Shown one piece after another: positions 37,473-49,005 of a stretch of DNA of 64,000 bases. The notes below the pieces were generated by a model. It was not told the DNA's origin. It saw only the letters and a list, made by a program, of their open reading frames with translations, and made no database searches. The translations under genes and the position numbers were made by a program. The number at the start of each line of letters is the position of its first letter. The first letter of the stretch is position 1. The DNA comes from Halomonas sp. (lineage in GTDB: Bacteria; Pseudomonadota; Gammaproteobacteria; Pseudomonadales; Halomonadaceae), in the NCBI RefSeq assembly GCF_017515565.1, contig NZ_JAFWFN010000084.1:32668-96667 (forward strand), given 5' to 3'.

Positions 37473-40400
37473 TTACGCCGCCGCTACTTTTTGATTCAGC
37501 GTGGTCAACAGAGTTTCAACCTTTTCAAAACGCTGTTCGATTGATTCCATTGGAAATTCAAACCTTAAGGTGTCTGAGCCGTCTAAACGGTAGTGCTGTG
37601 GTGATTTTTGAATCAGCGTCACCAATGTCAATGGGTCAACCTGTGTGGCGCTGTTAAACAGCACTCGGCCTTTGCTCTCGCCAGCTTCGATGCGGGCCAC
37701 ACCTAACTGTTCGGCGCGTTGGCGGAGCTTGGTTTGCCGAATTAAGTTTTTCAGCGGGGCAGGTAACAAGCCAAACCGATCGATAAGCTCTACCTGAAGT
37801 TCTTTAAGTTCAGCGTCGCTTTGAGTATTGGCAATGCGCTTATACATGACTAGCCGCTGCTGTACGTCATGAATATAGTCATCGGGTATTAAGGCCGGTA
37901 AGTTGAGGCTGATTTCCACACCGTTATTAAAGGGTGCATCTATGTTGGGTGTTTTGCCCGCACGAATCGCTTTTACTGCGCGGTCAAGCATTTCCATATA
38001 CAGCGTGTAGCCAATGGTTTCCATCTGGCCGATCTGCTCATCACCCAGTAGCTCACCTGCGCCGCGGATCTCCATGTCGTGGCTGGCTAGGGTAAAGCCA
38101 GCGCCTAGATCATCAGAGGCGCTAATTGCTTCAAGACGCTTAACAGCATCCCGCGTCATGGCCTTGGGTGGCGGCGTTAGCAGGTAGGCATAGGCCTGGT
38201 GGTGGCTGCGCCCTACGCGCCCGCGTAGCTGATGTAGCTGTGCAAGGCCGAATTTATCGGCACGCTCAATCAAAATGGTATTTGCGCTGGGCACGTCGAT
38301 GCCCGTTTCTATAATCGTGGAGCACACCAGCACGTTAAAGCGCCGATGGTAGAAATCTGACATAACCCGCTCAAGGCTGCGTTCAGGCAGTTGACCATGG
38401 GCGACGGCTACGCGAGCTTCAGGAACCAGTTCTCGGATCTGTTCGGCGGCGTTCTCGATGGTTTTGACTTCGTTATGCAAAAAATAGACTTGGCCGCCGC
38501 GCAAAATTTCGCGCAAGAGCGCCTCTTTAACGATGCTGTTGTCGCGTTGTTGCACAAAGGTTTTGACCGACAGGCGTCGGGCGGGTGGGGTGGCAATAAT
38601 GGAAAGATCTCGAATGCCGCTCATTGCCATGTTTAACGTGCGGGGTATTGGTGTCGCGGTGAGCGTCAAAATATCAATTTCCGCGCGCAGCGTTTTGAGC
38701 TTTTCCTTTTGAGCAACCCCGAAGCGGTGCTCTTCATCAATTATTAATAGCCCCATTTTTGGCAGCTCAACGCTTTTTGAAAGCAGCTTATGGGTGCCAA
38801 TGACAATATCAGTTCGACCCTCTTTGATGTTTTGCAGTGTTTGAGTCATCTCTTTACCCGCGGTAAAGCGGGAAATCAGGCTTATATTGACAGCGGTATC
38901 GGCAAATCGGTCGCGGAAGTTCTCAAAATGTTGGCGGGCAAGCAGCGTGGTGGGCACCAATACCACTACTTGTCTGCCTGACTGCACGGCCAGAAACGCG
39001 GCGCGCATGGCGACTTCGGTTTTGCCGAACCCCACATCACCGCAGACCACGCGGTCCATAGGCTGGGGGGAAGTCATGTCACTGATGACCGCCTCAATAG
39101 CGGCCTGCTGGTCGGGGGTTTCTTCAAAGGGAAAGCTAGCTGAAAAGCGGGTGTACTCTTCAGCGGGAGCATCGTAAACCACCCCTTGCTGGGCTTCGCG
39201 CCGGGCATAAACATCAAGCAGCTCTGCGGCGGTGTCGCGAATCTTCTCGGCGGCTTTGCGGCGCGCTTTTTCCCACTGGTCTGAGCCAAGTTTATGCAAG
39301 GGTGCCAGCTCGTCGTCTGCGCCGCTGTAGCGTGAAATTAGGTGCAGGCTATCCACGGGCACGTAGAGTTTTGCCCCGTCAGCATAATAGAGGGCGAGAA
39401 ACTCATTAGCTTGACCGCCCGCTTCTAAGGTCTCAAGCCCCATGTAGCGGCCGACGCCGTGGGCTTGGTGCACCACCGGCGCGCCTTCCTTTAGCTCAGA
39501 TAAGTGCCGAACCGCGAGCTCGTTATCATCGGTCGCCTTTTCCCGGCGGCGGCTCTGGCGAACCACATCGCCAAATAGCTCGGTTTCACTGATTACCGCT
39601 ACATTGGGTTCAGTGAGCCACAAGCCGCTACCGACTTGGCTTTCGGTGATGCCCATCGCGTGTTGACTGCCTAAGAAAGCGTGGAAGCTCTCCACATGAG
39701 GCAGCTGTAAATGTAGCGGCGCTAGAATTTCTTCCAGTGCTTCTCTGCGCCCTCTGGATTCTGCAGCAAAGAGGATTCGCGTTTGGGATTGGGTTTCCAG
39801 GAAATAAGCCAATGCGCTGAGCGGCTGTTTTGCCCGGGCATTAATCGTCAAGGTAGGCAGTGCTTGGGCGTCAGGGGTTAGCGCGTGGCGATGTGTTTCA
39901 TCTTCGGTTAACTCAATGCGTGGTCGCGCCTTGATCGCCGAGAAGACCTCGCTAACGGGAAAGAATGCGCGATGTGGGGGTATTAACGGCCTGGTTGGAT
40001 CTACCCCAAGGTTTTCGTAGCGTGACTCGATCGCTTGCCAATGCTGCTCGGCGGCTTGAAATATGCCGGGTAGTAATGCGACGCGAGTGTCGTCAGTGAC
40101 GTGTTCAAAAAGTGACGCGGTCTGTTCGAAAAATAGTGGGAGGTAGTGCTCTAACCCGGGTGAGGGTATGGCTTTAAGGGCGTCGTTGTAGAGCGGGCTT
40201 TGGCGCGGGTCAACGTCGAATAGGGTTTCAAACTGCTCCCGAAAACAGGCAATGGCGCTACGGCTTAACGAGTATTCGTGGGCAGGAAGCAGTTCAAGGC
40301 GGTCTAGTTTATCGGTAGAGCGCTGGTTGCCTGGGTCGAAATGACGCAGCGTATCAATTTCATCATCAAACAGGTCGATCCGGATAGGTTCATCCATGCC

Positions 40401-40922
40401 CATGGCAAAAAGATCGATAATCGCGCCGCGCATGGCGTACTCACCCGGCTCATACACGGTTTCAACAGCGCGATAGCCTGCGCGGGAGAGTGACTCCCTG
40501 AACGTTTCACGATTGAGCTTGGCGCCTGTTTGTAAGGTCATCACCCGGCCAGCGATATATTCCACCGGCGGCAGGCGCTGCATTAACGTATTGATAGGAA
40601 CCAATACAATCCCGCGTACCCCGTCCTGCAGCTGTCGCAGGGTGCGTAGGCGGGCAGATATAATATCCTGATGGGGAGAAAAACTGTCGTAAGGCAGCGT
40701 TTCCCAATCAGGGAAGGGGAGGACAGGCACGGTGCTGTAGAATGCTAGGTCTTGCTCCAGGCGTTGGGCGCTAGCGGTGCTGGGCGTAATTACCAGCAGT
40801 GGGGCTCTAGACGCTACCTGGGCGAGTGCCAGGGCAGTCGCACTGCCCGGCGGCGCTGTGAGGTAAAGCGTGTCGCGAGTCCCTTGTGGCTGGGGCGGTT
40901 CGAGCAGAGAGAAAGAAGGCAT
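37473..40922 (-). CDS. mfd: Transcription-repair coupling factor
   Basis: DNA translocase that removes RNA polymerase stalled at lesions and recruits UvrA. From the ATG at 40922 the protein has 1149 residues, matching the family length; a TTG at 40973 would add 17 residues. The order is the UvrB-like homology region (FPDWETLPYDSFSPHQDI), the CarD-like RNA polymerase interaction domain (GAPVVHQAHGVGRYMGLETLEAGG), helicase motifs (CGDVGFGKTEVAMRAA, DEEHRFGV, TATPIPRTLNM, LHQLRGRVGRSHHQAY) and the TRCF C-terminal domain. Divergent from gap, as in Pseudomonas. Confidence 0.96.
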   Translation of the reverse strand: MPSFSLLEPPQPQGTRDTLYLTAPPGSATALALAQVASRAPLLVITPSTASAQRLEQDLAFYSTVPVLPFPDWETLPYDSFSPHQDIISARLRTLRQLQDGVRGIVLVPINTLMQRLPPVEYIAGRVMTLQTGAKLNRETFRESLSRAGYRAVETVYEPGEYAMRGAIIDLFAMGMDEPIRIDLFDDEIDTLRHFDPGNQRSTDKLDRLELLPAHEYSLSRSAIACFREQFETLFDVDPRQSPLYNDALKAIPSPGLEHYLPLFFEQTASLFEHVTDDTRVALLPGIFQAAEQHWQAIESRYENLGVDPTRPLIPPHRAFFPVSEVFSAIKARPRIELTEDETHRHALTPDAQALPTLTINARAKQPLSALAYFLETQSQTRILFAAESRGRREALEEILAPLHLQLPHVESFHAFLGSQHAMGITESQVGSGLWLTEPNVAVISETELFGDVVRQSRRREKATDDNELAVRHLSELKEGAPVVHQAHGVGRYMGLETLEAGGQANEFLALYYADGAKLYVPVDSLHLISRYSGADDELAPLHKLGSDQWEKARRKAAEKIRDTAAELLDVYARREAQQGVVYDAPAEEYTRFSASFPFEETPDQQAAIEAVISDMTSPQPMDRVVCGDVGFGKTEVAMRAAFLAVQSGRQVVVLVPTTLLARQHFENFRDRFADTAVNISLISRFTAGKEMTQTLQNIKEGRTDIVIGTHKLLSKSVELPKMGLLIIDEEHRFGVAQKEKLKTLRAEIDILTLTATPIPRTLNMAMSGIRDLSIIATPPARRLSVKTFVQQRDNSIVKEALLREILRGGQVYFLHNEVKTIENAAEQIRELVPEARVAVAHGQLPERSLERVMSDFYHRRFNVLVCSTIIETGIDVPSANTILIERADKFGLAQLHQLRGRVGRSHHQAYAYLLTPPPKAMTRDAVKRLEAISASDDLGAGFTLASHDMEIRGAGELLGDEQIGQMETIGYTLYMEMLDRAVKAIRAGKTPNIDAPFNNGVEISLNLPALIPDDYIHDVQQRLVMYKRIANTQSDAELKELQVELIDRFGLLPAPLKNLIRQTKLRQRAEQLGVARIEAGESKGRVLFNSATQVDPLTLVTLIQKSPQHYRLDGSDTLRFEFPMESIEQRFEKVETLLTTLNQKVAAA

Positions 40923-41195
40923 AGGTAAGGTATCGTTTTGCGCTGAAACGGAATTTGGATCATACACGATCAATACTTCTAGTTAGAGTCCCTGCTGGGC
41001 AAGAGTGATGGGTGGGGTTGCTCTGTTATGTTTTGTTGCCTCCATATCATTTGCGATTTGTAGTCAATGGCCGGTTTCTGTAATACCCCTACATGCTGTG
41101 CGACTAACCTTTGATTGCTACTGAGCCTTAAGCCCAGGATAATGAACGTTGGTTTTTCTTTATGACCCTGTTTTCACTACTCAATGAGGCCGCAC

Positions 41196-42659
41196 GTGAG
41201 TCAGCAAGCTCTCGAAAACGTTTTTCAGGATTGGCAAAACAACGAAGCCTTGGCAGAGCAGATGATTCCGCTTGTCGGGCAGCTTTACCGTCAGAACAAC
41301 GTTGTTGCCACCATGTTCGGACGTTCGCTGATCAAACGGTCGGTTATTCGTATCCTTAAAGATCATCGCTTTGTGCGTAAGATCGAAGGCACTGAGCTAT
41401 CAGTTGAAGACACGTTCCCCATCGTAAAAGCGATGAGTGAGCTAAATCTGGGGCCTGCTCACGTAGATGTTGGCAAGTTAGCCGTCAATTTTAAGCGCCA
41501 GAGTGGAAGCGATCTAGATGCCTTTCTGCGTGACGAGTTAAGTGACATCATTGATGGCTACAAGCCAGGTGCTAGCACTGGTGAGCCACAGGACGTGGTG
41601 CTGTATGGCTTTGGTCGTATTGGTCGCTTGCTAGCCCGTGTGCTGGTTGAAAAGGCTGGCGGTGGTAACTTGCTGCGCCTACGTGCGATTGTTGTACGTG
41701 GCCGTGGTGACGTAGCAAAAGACCTTGAAAAACGCGCTAGCCTGCTTCGCCGCGACTCCGTCCATGGGCCTTTTGAAGGCACTATTTCGATTGATGTTGA
41801 GGCGCGTACGCTTATCGTAAACGGTAATGTGGTACAGGTGATCTACGCGGATTCGCCCAGTGAAATCGATTACACCGCTTATGACATTAATAACGCTGTC
41901 ATCGTGGATAACACCGGCATTTGGCGTGATGAAGCAGGTCTTGGTCAGCACCTTGAGTGTAAAGGCGCAGCCAAAGCGTTGCTGACGGCACCGGGTAAAG
42001 GCGATATTAAAAATATTGTATTCGGTATTAACCACAGCGCCATCAGTGATGAAGACCGCATTGTTTCAGCCGCGTCTTGCACCACCAATGCCATTGTGCC
42101 CGTGCTTAAAGTGCTCAACGATGAGTACGGTGTGGTTAATGGTCACGTAGAAACAGTTCACGCCTACACCAATGATCAGAACCTAATCGATAACTACCAT
42201 AAAGGCGACCGTCGTGGCCGTAGCGCGGCGCTTAACATGGTATTGACTGAGACCGGTGCTGCAAAAGCTGTTTCTAAAGCACTGCCGGAGCTTGAGGGTA
42301 AGCTAACGGGTAACGCTATCCGTGTGCCAACACCCAACGTTTCCATGGCGATTTTGAACCTGACGCTGGATAAGGGCACCGACGCTGAGGCGCTAAACGA
42401 CTATTTGCGCCGTATGTCGATTGACTCTTCCTACCAAAAGCAGATCGATTTTGTCGACTCAGCAGAAGTAGTCTCTTCTGATTTCGTTGGTAATCGCCAT
42501 GCAGGCATTGTGGATGCCAAGGCGACCATCGCTAACGGTAATCATGCTGTCGTATACGTTTGGTACGACAACGAGTTTGGTTACAGCTGTCAGGTGATTC
42601 GAATTCTTCAGCAGATGTCTAATGTGCAGTTTTTGAAACTGCCCCGCCAAGTGGGCTAA
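41196..42659 (+). CDS. gap: Glyceraldehyde-3-phosphate dehydrogenase, long form with N-terminal extension
   Basis: Long GAPDH of about 487 residues. Residues 1-130 are a helical extension absent from ordinary GAPDH (about 330 residues). The Rossmann start is LYGFGRIGRLLARVL, the catalytic Cys295 lies in SAASCTTNAIVP, and the C-terminal domain has WYDNEFGYSCQV. I prefer the GTG at 41196, which has TGAGG seven bases upstream; the ATG at 41184 lacks a ribosome site. The Pseudomonas homologue beside mfd and nqr has the same layout. In such organisms this form is thought to act mainly in gluconeogenesis. Confidence 0.92.
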   Translation: MSQQALENVFQDWQNNEALAEQMIPLVGQLYRQNNVVATMFGRSLIKRSVIRILKDHRFVRKIEGTELSVEDTFPIVKAMSELNLGPAHVDVGKLAVNFKRQSGSDLDAFLRDELSDIIDGYKPGASTGEPQDVVLYGFGRIGRLLARVLVEKAGGGNLLRLRAIVVRGRGDVAKDLEKRASLLRRDSVHGPFEGTISIDVEARTLIVNGNVVQVIYADSPSEIDYTAYDINNAVIVDNTGIWRDEAGLGQHLECKGAAKALLTAPGKGDIKNIVFGINHSAISDEDRIVSAASCTTNAIVPVLKVLNDEYGVVNGHVETVHAYTNDQNLIDNYHKGDRRGRSAALNMVLTETGAAKAVSKALPELEGKLTGNAIRVPTPNVSMAILNLTLDKGTDAEALNDYLRRMSIDSSYQKQIDFVDSAEVVSSDFVGNRHAGIVDAKATIANGNHAVVYVWYDNEFGYSCQVIRILQQMSNVQFLKLPRQVG

Positions 42660-42744
42660 TCGTCCGCCTTGCTTAGCATAGGCGTTTTGCCTTGATAGCT
42701 AAGGATAGGGTGGTGTTTTGCCCGTTCTTCTAGCGCTTACTGTC

Positions 42745-42768
42745 AACGCCACCTTCGGGTGGCGTTTT
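42745..42768 (+). terminator. Rho-independent terminator after gap
   Basis: A 9-bp perfect stem (AACGCCACC/GGTGGCGTT) with a TTCG loop, followed by TTT. It lies 86 bp after the gap stop codon, in the 338-bp gap between gap and nqrA. Confidence 0.9.
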
Positions 42769-42827
42769 CGTACCAGAAACAAACGCGCTGTAAAAGCATA
42801 TAGCACCTTTGGAGGCCCTCAGGGATG

Positions 42828-42856
42828 TGGTCATTGGCCGCTCTTATCTTTATAAT
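42828..42856 (+). promoter_or_regulatory. Candidate sigma-70 promoter of the nqr operon
   Basis: A perfect -10 hexamer TATAAT (42851-42856) is preceded at 17 bp by TGGTCA, a weak -35. It lies after the gap terminator and about 140 bp before nqrA, leaving a long leader. The rest of the gap shows nothing else I can name. Confidence 0.45.
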
Positions 42857-42997
42857 ACGTTAGATTTTTCGGGGTGGTTCAAGCTTGCTTGGGCCTGACT
42901 GGTAACAATCTGAACAGAAAACAAGAATTCACTGAGCAGAAAATAAGCATTCGAACCCCTTACCTTCGTATATCCGATCCAACAACTGGGCGAGACT

Positions 42998-44347
42998 ATG
43001 ATCGAAGTCAAAAAAGGCCTGGATCTCCCCATCACGGGAGCGCCCGAGCAGCGTATTGAAGATGCGCGGCGTGTGCGCCACGTGGCAATCCTGGGCACCG
43101 ACTACGTTGGCATGAAGCCAACGATGGAAGTTCAGGAAGGGGATAAGGTCAAACTGGGCCAATTGCTTTTCACCGATAAAAAGATTGAAGGTGTGCGCTT
43201 TACAGCGCCTGCCAGCGGTGAAGTAGTTGCAATTAACCGTGGCGAAAAACGCCGTTTGCTGTCTGTCGTTATTAAAGTTGACGAAAATGAAGAAGCGATG
43301 ACGTTTGCTTCCCATGATCGTGGTGCTTTAGGGCAGCTAGAGCGTCAAGTCGTTGTCGACCAACTGGTTGAGTCAGGACTCTGGACTGCCTTGCGCACCC
43401 GTCCGTTCTCACGTACACCAGCCATCGACAGCACACCTACCGATATCTTTGTCACCGCCGTGGATACTCATCCGCTAAGCGCTGATCCCGCCTTAATCAT
43501 TAATGAAAATGCCCAGGCATTTGAAGACGGCCTCAAGGTGCTAACCCGCCTGACCGAGGGCAACGTTTTTCTATGCACGGGGGCTGACGCTTCCCTACCA
43601 GGAAGTAATGTTAGCGGTGTAACAACCGAAAGCTTCGCTGGGCCGCATCCAGCTGGTTTGGTGGGAACCCACATTCACCACCTTTCGCCTGTCGCACTGC
43701 ATAAGAAAGTGTGGCATATCGGCTATCAGGACGTTATCGCGTTCGGCAAGCTGTTTGTGGAAGGGCAGCTTGATATGACCCGCGTAGTAGCGGTGGGTGG
43801 CCCGCGTGCTGAGAATCCTCGTTTGCTGCGTACCCGTGTGGGCGCCAGCACCGATGAACTCTTTGCAGGTGAGGTTATCCAACCCGAAGACACCCGTGTG
43901 ATTTCAGGTTCTGTGTTCTCTGGCTTTGCAGTCGAGGGCAAACTGACCTATCTGGGGCGCTTCCATAATCAGGTGAGCATGCTGGAAGAGGGCAATAAGC
44001 GCACCTTCATGGGATGGCTATCTCCTGGCGCGAACCGTCACTCTGTACTTGGTATTTATATTTCTAAGCTTAAAGGCCTGCGTAATTACGCTCCAACCAC
44101 ATCAACCAATGGTTCTGAACGTGCCATGGTTCCAGTGGGCGCGTATGAGACCATCATGCCTTTAGATGTAATGCCAACACAGTTGTTGCGTTCGCTGATC
44201 GTGGGCGACATTGAAGTTGCCATGCAGCTTGGGTGTCTTGAGTTAGACGAAGAGGATCTGGCGCTTTGCACGTACGTTTGCCCCGGCAAATACGAGTATG
44301 GCCCCATCCTGCGTGACAATCTCACCATGATCGAGAAAGAGGCCTGA
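42998..44347 (+). CDS. nqrA: Na+-translocating NADH:quinone reductase subunit A
   Basis: Peripheral cytoplasmic subunit of the sodium-pumping complex, 449 residues. It begins [18 protein letters not shown] as in Vibrio NqrA and contains a barrel-sandwich domain ([18 protein letters not shown]) and a RnfC-like region. NqrA has been linked to quinone binding. It is the first gene of nqrABCDEF and overlaps nqrB by one base. Confidence 0.97.
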   Translation: MIEVKKGLDLPITGAPEQRIEDARRVRHVAILGTDYVGMKPTMEVQEGDKVKLGQLLFTDKKIEGVRFTAPASGEVVAINRGEKRRLLSVVIKVDENEEAMTFASHDRGALGQLERQVVVDQLVESGLWTALRTRPFSRTPAIDSTPTDIFVTAVDTHPLSADPALIINENAQAFEDGLKVLTRLTEGNVFLCTGADASLPGSNVSGVTTESFAGPHPAGLVGTHIHHLSPVALHKKVWHIGYQDVIAFGKLFVEGQLDMTRVVAVGGPRAENPRLLRTRVGASTDELFAGEVIQPEDTRVISGSVFSGFAVEGKLTYLGRFHNQVSMLEEGNKRTFMGWLSPGANRHSVLGIYISKLKGLRNYAPTTSTNGSERAMVPVGAYETIMPLDVMPTQLLRSLIVGDIEVAMQLGCLELDEEDLALCTYVCPGKYEYGPILRDNLTMIEKEA

Positions 44348-45573
44348 TGATGGGTATTCGACAAACACTCGATAATCTCGAGCCGCACTTCCACAAAGGT
44401 GGCAAGTACGAAAAGTTCTACCCGCTCTACGAAGCGGTAGATACTGTTTTTTACTCACCGCCCAGCGTGGCAAAAACTACTGCACACGTGCGTGATGGTA
44501 TCGACCTCAAGCGCATTATGATCACCGTCTGGATGTGTACCTTCCCGGCGATGTTCTTCGGCATGTGGAACGCAGGTTGGCAGGCTAATACAGCTATTGA
44601 TGCTGGCTACGCGTCCATGAGCGGTTGGCGTGAAGCAATCATGATGACCCTGGCGGGCGGGCATGATCCCGGCAGTCTATGGGCCAACTTTGTACTGGGC
44701 GCCACGTACTTCTTGCCTATCTACCTCGTAACGTTCGCGGTAGGTGGCTTCTGGGAAGTGATGTTCGCTATCAAGCGCGGTCACGAAGTTAACGAAGGCT
44801 TCTTCGTAACGTCAGTACTGTTTGCGCTGATTCTGCCAGCGACTATTCCGCTTTGGCAGGTGGCTCTGGGTATCACCTTCGGTGTTGTTATCGGTAAAGA
44901 GATCTTTGGTGGTACCGGTAAAAACTTCTTGAACCCCGCATTAACCGGCCGCGCGTTCCTGTACTTTGCTTATCCGGCGCAAATTTCCGGTGATGCAGTG
45001 TGGGTTGCTGCTGATGGTTACTCCGGTGCGACAGCACTTTCGCTAGCGTTCCAGGACGGTATGACGGCACTGACCAACACCTTCACTTGGTGGGACGCCT
45101 TCTTAGGCTTTGTGCCGGGTTCGGTGGGCGAGGTCTCAACGTTAGCCATCTTTATTGGTGCGGCGGTGCTACTGTGGACCCGAATCGCCTCGTGGCGAAT
45201 CATGCTAGGTGTATTCCTGGGGATGGTGGTTACCAGTACGCTGTTCAACCTGATTGGCTCTGACACTAACCCGATGTTCGATATGCCGTGGTACTGGCAT
45301 TTGGTGATCGGTGGTTTTGCGTTTGGTATGGTGTTTATGGCGACTGACCCTGTGTCTGCCTCTATGACCAACCAAGGCCGCTTAGTGTTCGGTGCGCTGA
45401 TAGGTGTGATGACAGTCTTGATCCGCGTGGTGAACCCGGCCTTCCCTGAAGGCATCATGCTGGCCATTCTGTTCGCTAACCTGTTTGCGCCGCTGATTGA
45501 CCACATGTTCGTCCAGGCCAATGTTAAACGCCGCCTCAAGCGGACTGGCGTACCGGCCGAGGAGACTGCCTAA
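44347..45573 (+). CDS. nqrB: Na+-translocating NADH:quinone reductase subunit B
   Basis: Integral membrane subunit of 408 residues with about ten helices. It carries covalent FMN on a threonine: the flavinylation motif SGAT is at residues 226-229 (GYSGATALS), so Thr229 is the attachment site. It also binds riboflavin and contributes to the sodium path and quinone site in the Vibrio enzyme. The end overlaps nqrC by one base. Confidence 0.97.
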   Translation: MMGIRQTLDNLEPHFHKGGKYEKFYPLYEAVDTVFYSPPSVAKTTAHVRDGIDLKRIMITVWMCTFPAMFFGMWNAGWQANTAIDAGYASMSGWREAIMMTLAGGHDPGSLWANFVLGATYFLPIYLVTFAVGGFWEVMFAIKRGHEVNEGFFVTSVLFALILPATIPLWQVALGITFGVVIGKEIFGGTGKNFLNPALTGRAFLYFAYPAQISGDAVWVAADGYSGATALSLAFQDGMTALTNTFTWWDAFLGFVPGSVGEVSTLAIFIGAAVLLWTRIASWRIMLGVFLGMVVTSTLFNLIGSDTNPMFDMPWYWHLVIGGFAFGMVFMATDPVSASMTNQGRLVFGALIGVMTVLIRVVNPAFPEGIMLAILFANLFAPLIDHMFVQANVKRRLKRTGVPAEETA

Positions 45574-46391
45574 TGGCACAAGGTAATAACTCCATCAAGA
45601 AGATCCTGACCGTAGCATTTTCGCTGTGTATCGTATGCTCAGTCATCGTTTCGACGGCGGCTGTTGCATTACGACCCATGCAGCAGCTAAATCAGGAGCT
45701 GGACCGTAAAACCAACATCCTAAACGTGGCGCGTTTATACGAATCCGGTGTGGATGTAGAGCAGGCGTTCCGTGAGCAGATCACCGCTCGCGTCGTTGAG
45801 CTGGCAACTGGCGACTACACTGACCAGTTCGACGCTGACACGTTTGACGGTTTTGAAGCGTCTCGTGATCCGGCAACGGGTCGTACGTTGTCTGGCCCCC
45901 GTGACATCGCTGGGCTATCCAGGGTTGAGAACTATGCGGCCGTTTATTTGGTCGGCGACCCTGATGATCCCGATCAGATTGTTTTACCCATCCGTGGTCA
46001 AGGCCTTTGGGGCCGCATGATGGGTTTCCTGTCGGTTGAAGGTGACGGTAATACGATTGTAAGTATTACTTACTATGACCACAGCGAAACGCCTGGCCTG
46101 GGTGCCGAGGTAAACAATCCGCGCTGGCAAGCTCAGTGGGAAGGTAAAGAGATCTTCGACGACGAAGGTGATCTGAATCCTGCTATCCGCGTTGTTAAGG
46201 GTACCGGCTCTGGCGAGCATGAAGTTGATGGCCTCTCTGGCGCTACCCTGACAGCTAATGGCGTTAACAACATGCTGCAGTTCTGGCTGAGCACAGAAGG
46301 CTTCGGTGAATATTTAGCCAAGTTCCGCAGCGGCGTTGACCAGGAAGATGCTCAGGACGCTGACGTCGAACTCGAAGCGGAAGGAGCCTGA
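45573..46391 (+). CDS. nqrC: Na+-translocating NADH:quinone reductase subunit C
   Basis: Subunit of 272 residues with one N-terminal membrane helix ([18 protein letters not shown]) and a periplasmic FMN-binding domain. The covalent FMN site is Thr225 in the SGAT motif of [12 protein letters not shown]. It passes electrons between the cluster held by NqrD/E and NqrB. The Asp/Glu-rich C-terminal tail is typical for halophile relatives. Both NqrB and NqrC need the transferase ApbE, which is not encoded in this window. Confidence 0.97.
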   Translation: MAQGNNSIKKILTVAFSLCIVCSVIVSTAAVALRPMQQLNQELDRKTNILNVARLYESGVDVEQAFREQITARVVELATGDYTDQFDADTFDGFEASRDPATGRTLSGPRDIAGLSRVENYAAVYLVGDPDDPDQIVLPIRGQGLWGRMMGFLSVEGDGNTIVSITYYDHSETPGLGAEVNNPRWQAQWEGKEIFDDEGDLNPAIRVVKGTGSGEHEVDGLSGATLTANGVNNMLQFWLSTEGFGEYLAKFRSGVDQEDAQDADVELEAEGA

Positions 46392-46393
46392 TC

Positions 46394-47062
46394 ATGGCAG
46401 ATTTAAATGCTAAAGGCGCTTTGACGGCGCCGATCTTCAAGAACAACCCCATTGCGCTGCAAATCTTGGGTATTTGTTCTGCCTTGGCGGTAACCACCAG
46501 CATGAGCGTTTCGCTGGTCATGTCGTTGGCTGTTATCTTTGTGTGTGCGTTTTCTAACTTGTTCGTATCGACCATTCGGAACCATATTCCGTCTTCGATC
46601 CGTATCATTGTGCAGATGACGATCATTGCATCGCTGGTTATCGTGGTTGACCAGATCCTCAAGGCCTATGCTTATGAAATGTCTAAGCAGTTGTCGGTCT
46701 TCGTAGGTCTGATTATCACTAACTGTATCGTAATGGGTCGCGCTGAAGGCTTTGCCATGTCCAACTCACCGGGCATATCGTTCCTTGACGGTATTGGCAA
46801 CGGCTTGGGCTACGGCTTTGTACTGATGGTTGTGGGCTTCTTCCGTGAGCTGTTTGGTTCAGGTAGTGTTTTTGGCTTCACCGTATTTGAGACCGTGCAA
46901 AACGGTGGCTGGTACGTGCCTAATGGCCTGCTACTGCTGCCGCCCTCTGCCTTCTTTATTATCGGTCTGCTGATATGGGCGATCCGCTCATTCAACCCCG
47001 AGCAGGTAGAAGATAACGAGTTCAAGATGAAGCACAACACCAAGCCGAAGGAGGCTGTGTAA
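46394..47062 (+). CDS. nqrD: Na+-translocating NADH:quinone reductase subunit D
   Basis: Integral membrane subunit of 222 residues with six helices. It pairs with NqrE and the two hold an iron centre between their cysteines; here a Cys lies in the early helix ([10 protein letters not shown]) and another in [16 protein letters not shown]. It is preceded by GGAG two bases after nqrC and is followed after one base by nqrE. Confidence 0.96.
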   Translation: MADLNAKGALTAPIFKNNPIALQILGICSALAVTTSMSVSLVMSLAVIFVCAFSNLFVSTIRNHIPSSIRIIVQMTIIASLVIVVDQILKAYAYEMSKQLSVFVGLIITNCIVMGRAEGFAMSNSPGISFLDGIGNGLGYGFVLMVVGFFRELFGSGSVFGFTVFETVQNGGWYVPNGLLLLPPSAFFIIGLLIWAIRSFNPEQVEDNEFKMKHNTKPKEAV

Positions 47063-47063
47063 C

Positions 47064-47681
47064 ATGGAACAGTATATTAGCCTTTTTGTCGCTTCGGTCT
47101 TCGTTGAGAACTTGGCCCTAGCCTTCTTCCTGGGTATGTGTACCTTCCTGGCGGTATCGAAGAAGGTATCAGCTGCCTTTGGTCTGGGTATTGCGGTTAT
47201 CGTGGTACTGACGATTGCCGTGCCCGTTAATAACCTAGTATTCAACCTCCTTCTCGCTGAAGGTGCGTTGACTTGGACTGGGATTAGCGGCGCTGAGAAT
47301 ATTGATCTCTCTTTCCTGGGTCTATTGAGCTATATCGGTGTTATTGCAGCCCTGGTACAGATCCTTGAGATGTTCTTGGATAAGTACGTGCCCGCGCTGT
47401 ACAACGCACTGGGCGTATTCCTGCCGCTGATTACCGTTAACTGCGCCATTTTAGGTGGCGTACTGTTCATGGTTGAGCGTAACTACAACTTCGGTGAATC
47501 CGTGATCTACGGTTTCGGCTCCGGTGTTGGTTGGGCGCTGGCAATTACTGCCCTGGCTGGTATCCGTGAGAAGCTGAAGTACAGTGACGTACCTGGTGGT
47601 TTACAGGGCCTTGGCATCACGTTTATCACCGTTGGCTTAATGTCTCTGGGCTTTATGTCTTTCTCAGGCATTCAGCTTTAA
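47064..47681 (+). CDS. nqrE: Na+-translocating NADH:quinone reductase subunit E
   Basis: Integral membrane subunit of 205 residues, inverted-topology relative of NqrD. The conserved segments [21 protein letters not shown] and [13 protein letters not shown] contain the cysteines that complete the iron centre. The start lies one base after the nqrD stop. A strong hairpin separates it from nqrF. Confidence 0.96.
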   Translation: MEQYISLFVASVFVENLALAFFLGMCTFLAVSKKVSAAFGLGIAVIVVLTIAVPVNNLVFNLLLAEGALTWTGISGAENIDLSFLGLLSYIGVIAALVQILEMFLDKYVPALYNALGVFLPLITVNCAILGGVLFMVERNYNFGESVIYGFGSGVGWALAITALAGIREKLKYSDVPGGLQGLGITFITVGLMSLGFMSFSGIQL

Positions 47682-47689
47682 TTGGAGCT

Positions 47690-47729
47690 GGTTTTCTCGG
47701 CAGCCCAGGCTGCCGAGGTACAGAAAACC
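47690..47729 (+). other. Intercistronic hairpin between nqrE and nqrF
   Basis: A perfect 9-bp stem CTCGGCAGC/GCTGCCGAG (47696-47704 with 47709-47717) with a CCAG loop is extended by GGTTTT/AAAACC (47690-47695 with 47724-47729) across a six-base one-sided bulge. It has no T-run and so is not a terminator. It probably affects mRNA processing or nqrF translation. Confidence 0.7.
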
Positions 47730-47749
47730 CTCAGCAATAGGAAACCGAC

Positions 47750-48982
47750 ATGGTTGATACATCAGTCATCTTGCTCGGTGTTGTCATGTTCACGGTCATC
47801 GTTATTAGTTTAACGGGGATCATCCTGGCAGCGCGTAGCAAGCTAGTGAGTAGCGGGGACGTGACTATCGAAGTCAACGGCGACCCCGAGCACACCTTGA
47901 CGACTCAGGCGGGTGGCAAGCTTTTGAATACGCTGGCCGCCAATGGTATTTTTCTTTCCTCCGCCTGTGGCGGCGGCGGCTCGTGTGCCCAGTGTAAGTG
48001 CCGGGTAGAAGAGGGTGGCGGTTCTATCTTGCCCACCGAAGAGTCGCATTTCACCATGCGTGAAAAGAAAGACGGCTGGCGCCTCTCTTGCCAAGTACCT
48101 GTTAAGCAGGACATGAAAGTAGAAGTACCTGAAGAGGTCTTCGGCGTTAAGAAGTGGGAAACCGAGGTTACCGCTAACCCTAACGTGGCTACTTTCATCA
48201 AAGAGCTGAACTTGAAGCTACCAGAAGGTGAAGAAGTTGCCTTCCGCGCCGGTGGCTATGTTCAGCTGGTTGCGCCGCCCTACGATATCAAGTTCTCTGA
48301 CTTTGATATCGAAGAAGAGTACCGTGGCGATTGGGAAAAGTTTGACCTTTACAAAATTTCCCATAAGAACAACGAGGAAGTTATCCGCGCCTACTCCATG
48401 GCGAACTATCCGGAAGAGAAAGGCCTCCTCAAGTTCAACATCCGTATTGCGACGCCGCCTCCGGGTACCAATCACCCGCCTGGCCTTATGTCTACCTATG
48501 TGTTTAACCTGAAACCGGGTGACAAGGTGACCGTAATGGGGCCGTTTGGTGAATTCTTTGCCAAAGACACTGACGCCGAAATGATCTTTATCGGTGGTGG
48601 TGCTGGCATGGCACCCATGCGCAGTCACATCTTCGACCAGCTCAAGCGCTTGAAGTCTGATCGTAAAATCTCGTTCTGGTATGGTGCGCGCTCCTGGCGT
48701 GAAACGTTCTACAACGAAGAGTACGATCAACTGGCCGAAGAGTTCCCGAACTTTAAGTGGCACTTAGCCCTCTCGGATCCTCAGCCCGAAGATAACTGGG
48801 AAGGACCGACAGGCTTTATCCATAACGTGTTGTTCGAAAACTATCTGAAGGATCATCCAGCGCCTGAAGATTGCGAGTACTACATGTGTGGACCGCCCAT
48901 GATGAATGCGTCTGTTATTAAGCTACTGCTTGATATGGGCGTTGAACCGGAAAATATCCTGCTTGATGACTTCGGCGGTTAA
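47750..48982 (+). CDS. nqrF: Na+-translocating NADH:quinone reductase subunit F
   Basis: Entry subunit that oxidises NADH, 410 residues. One N-terminal helix (residues 5-27) anchors it. A ferredoxin domain follows with Cys73, Cys79, Cys82 and Cys114 around [12 protein letters not shown] as [2Fe-2S] ligands. Then come the FAD domain (RAYSMANYP) and the NADH domain ([24 protein letters not shown]). It is separated from nqrE by 68 bp containing a hairpin, and followed by a clear terminator. Confidence 0.97.
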   Translation: MVDTSVILLGVVMFTVIVISLTGIILAARSKLVSSGDVTIEVNGDPEHTLTTQAGGKLLNTLAANGIFLSSACGGGGSCAQCKCRVEEGGGSILPTEESHFTMREKKDGWRLSCQVPVKQDMKVEVPEEVFGVKKWETEVTANPNVATFIKELNLKLPEGEEVAFRAGGYVQLVAPPYDIKFSDFDIEEEYRGDWEKFDLYKISHKNNEEVIRAYSMANYPEEKGLLKFNIRIATPPPGTNHPPGLMSTYVFNLKPGDKVTVMGPFGEFFAKDTDAEMIFIGGGAGMAPMRSHIFDQLKRLKSDRKISFWYGARSWRETFYNEEYDQLAEEFPNFKWHLALSDPQPEDNWEGPTGFIHNVLFENYLKDHPAPEDCEYYMCGPPMMNASVIKLLLDMGVEPENILLDDFGG

Positions 48983-49005
48983 TATTTCGGTAGTAGATCT
49001 GCATG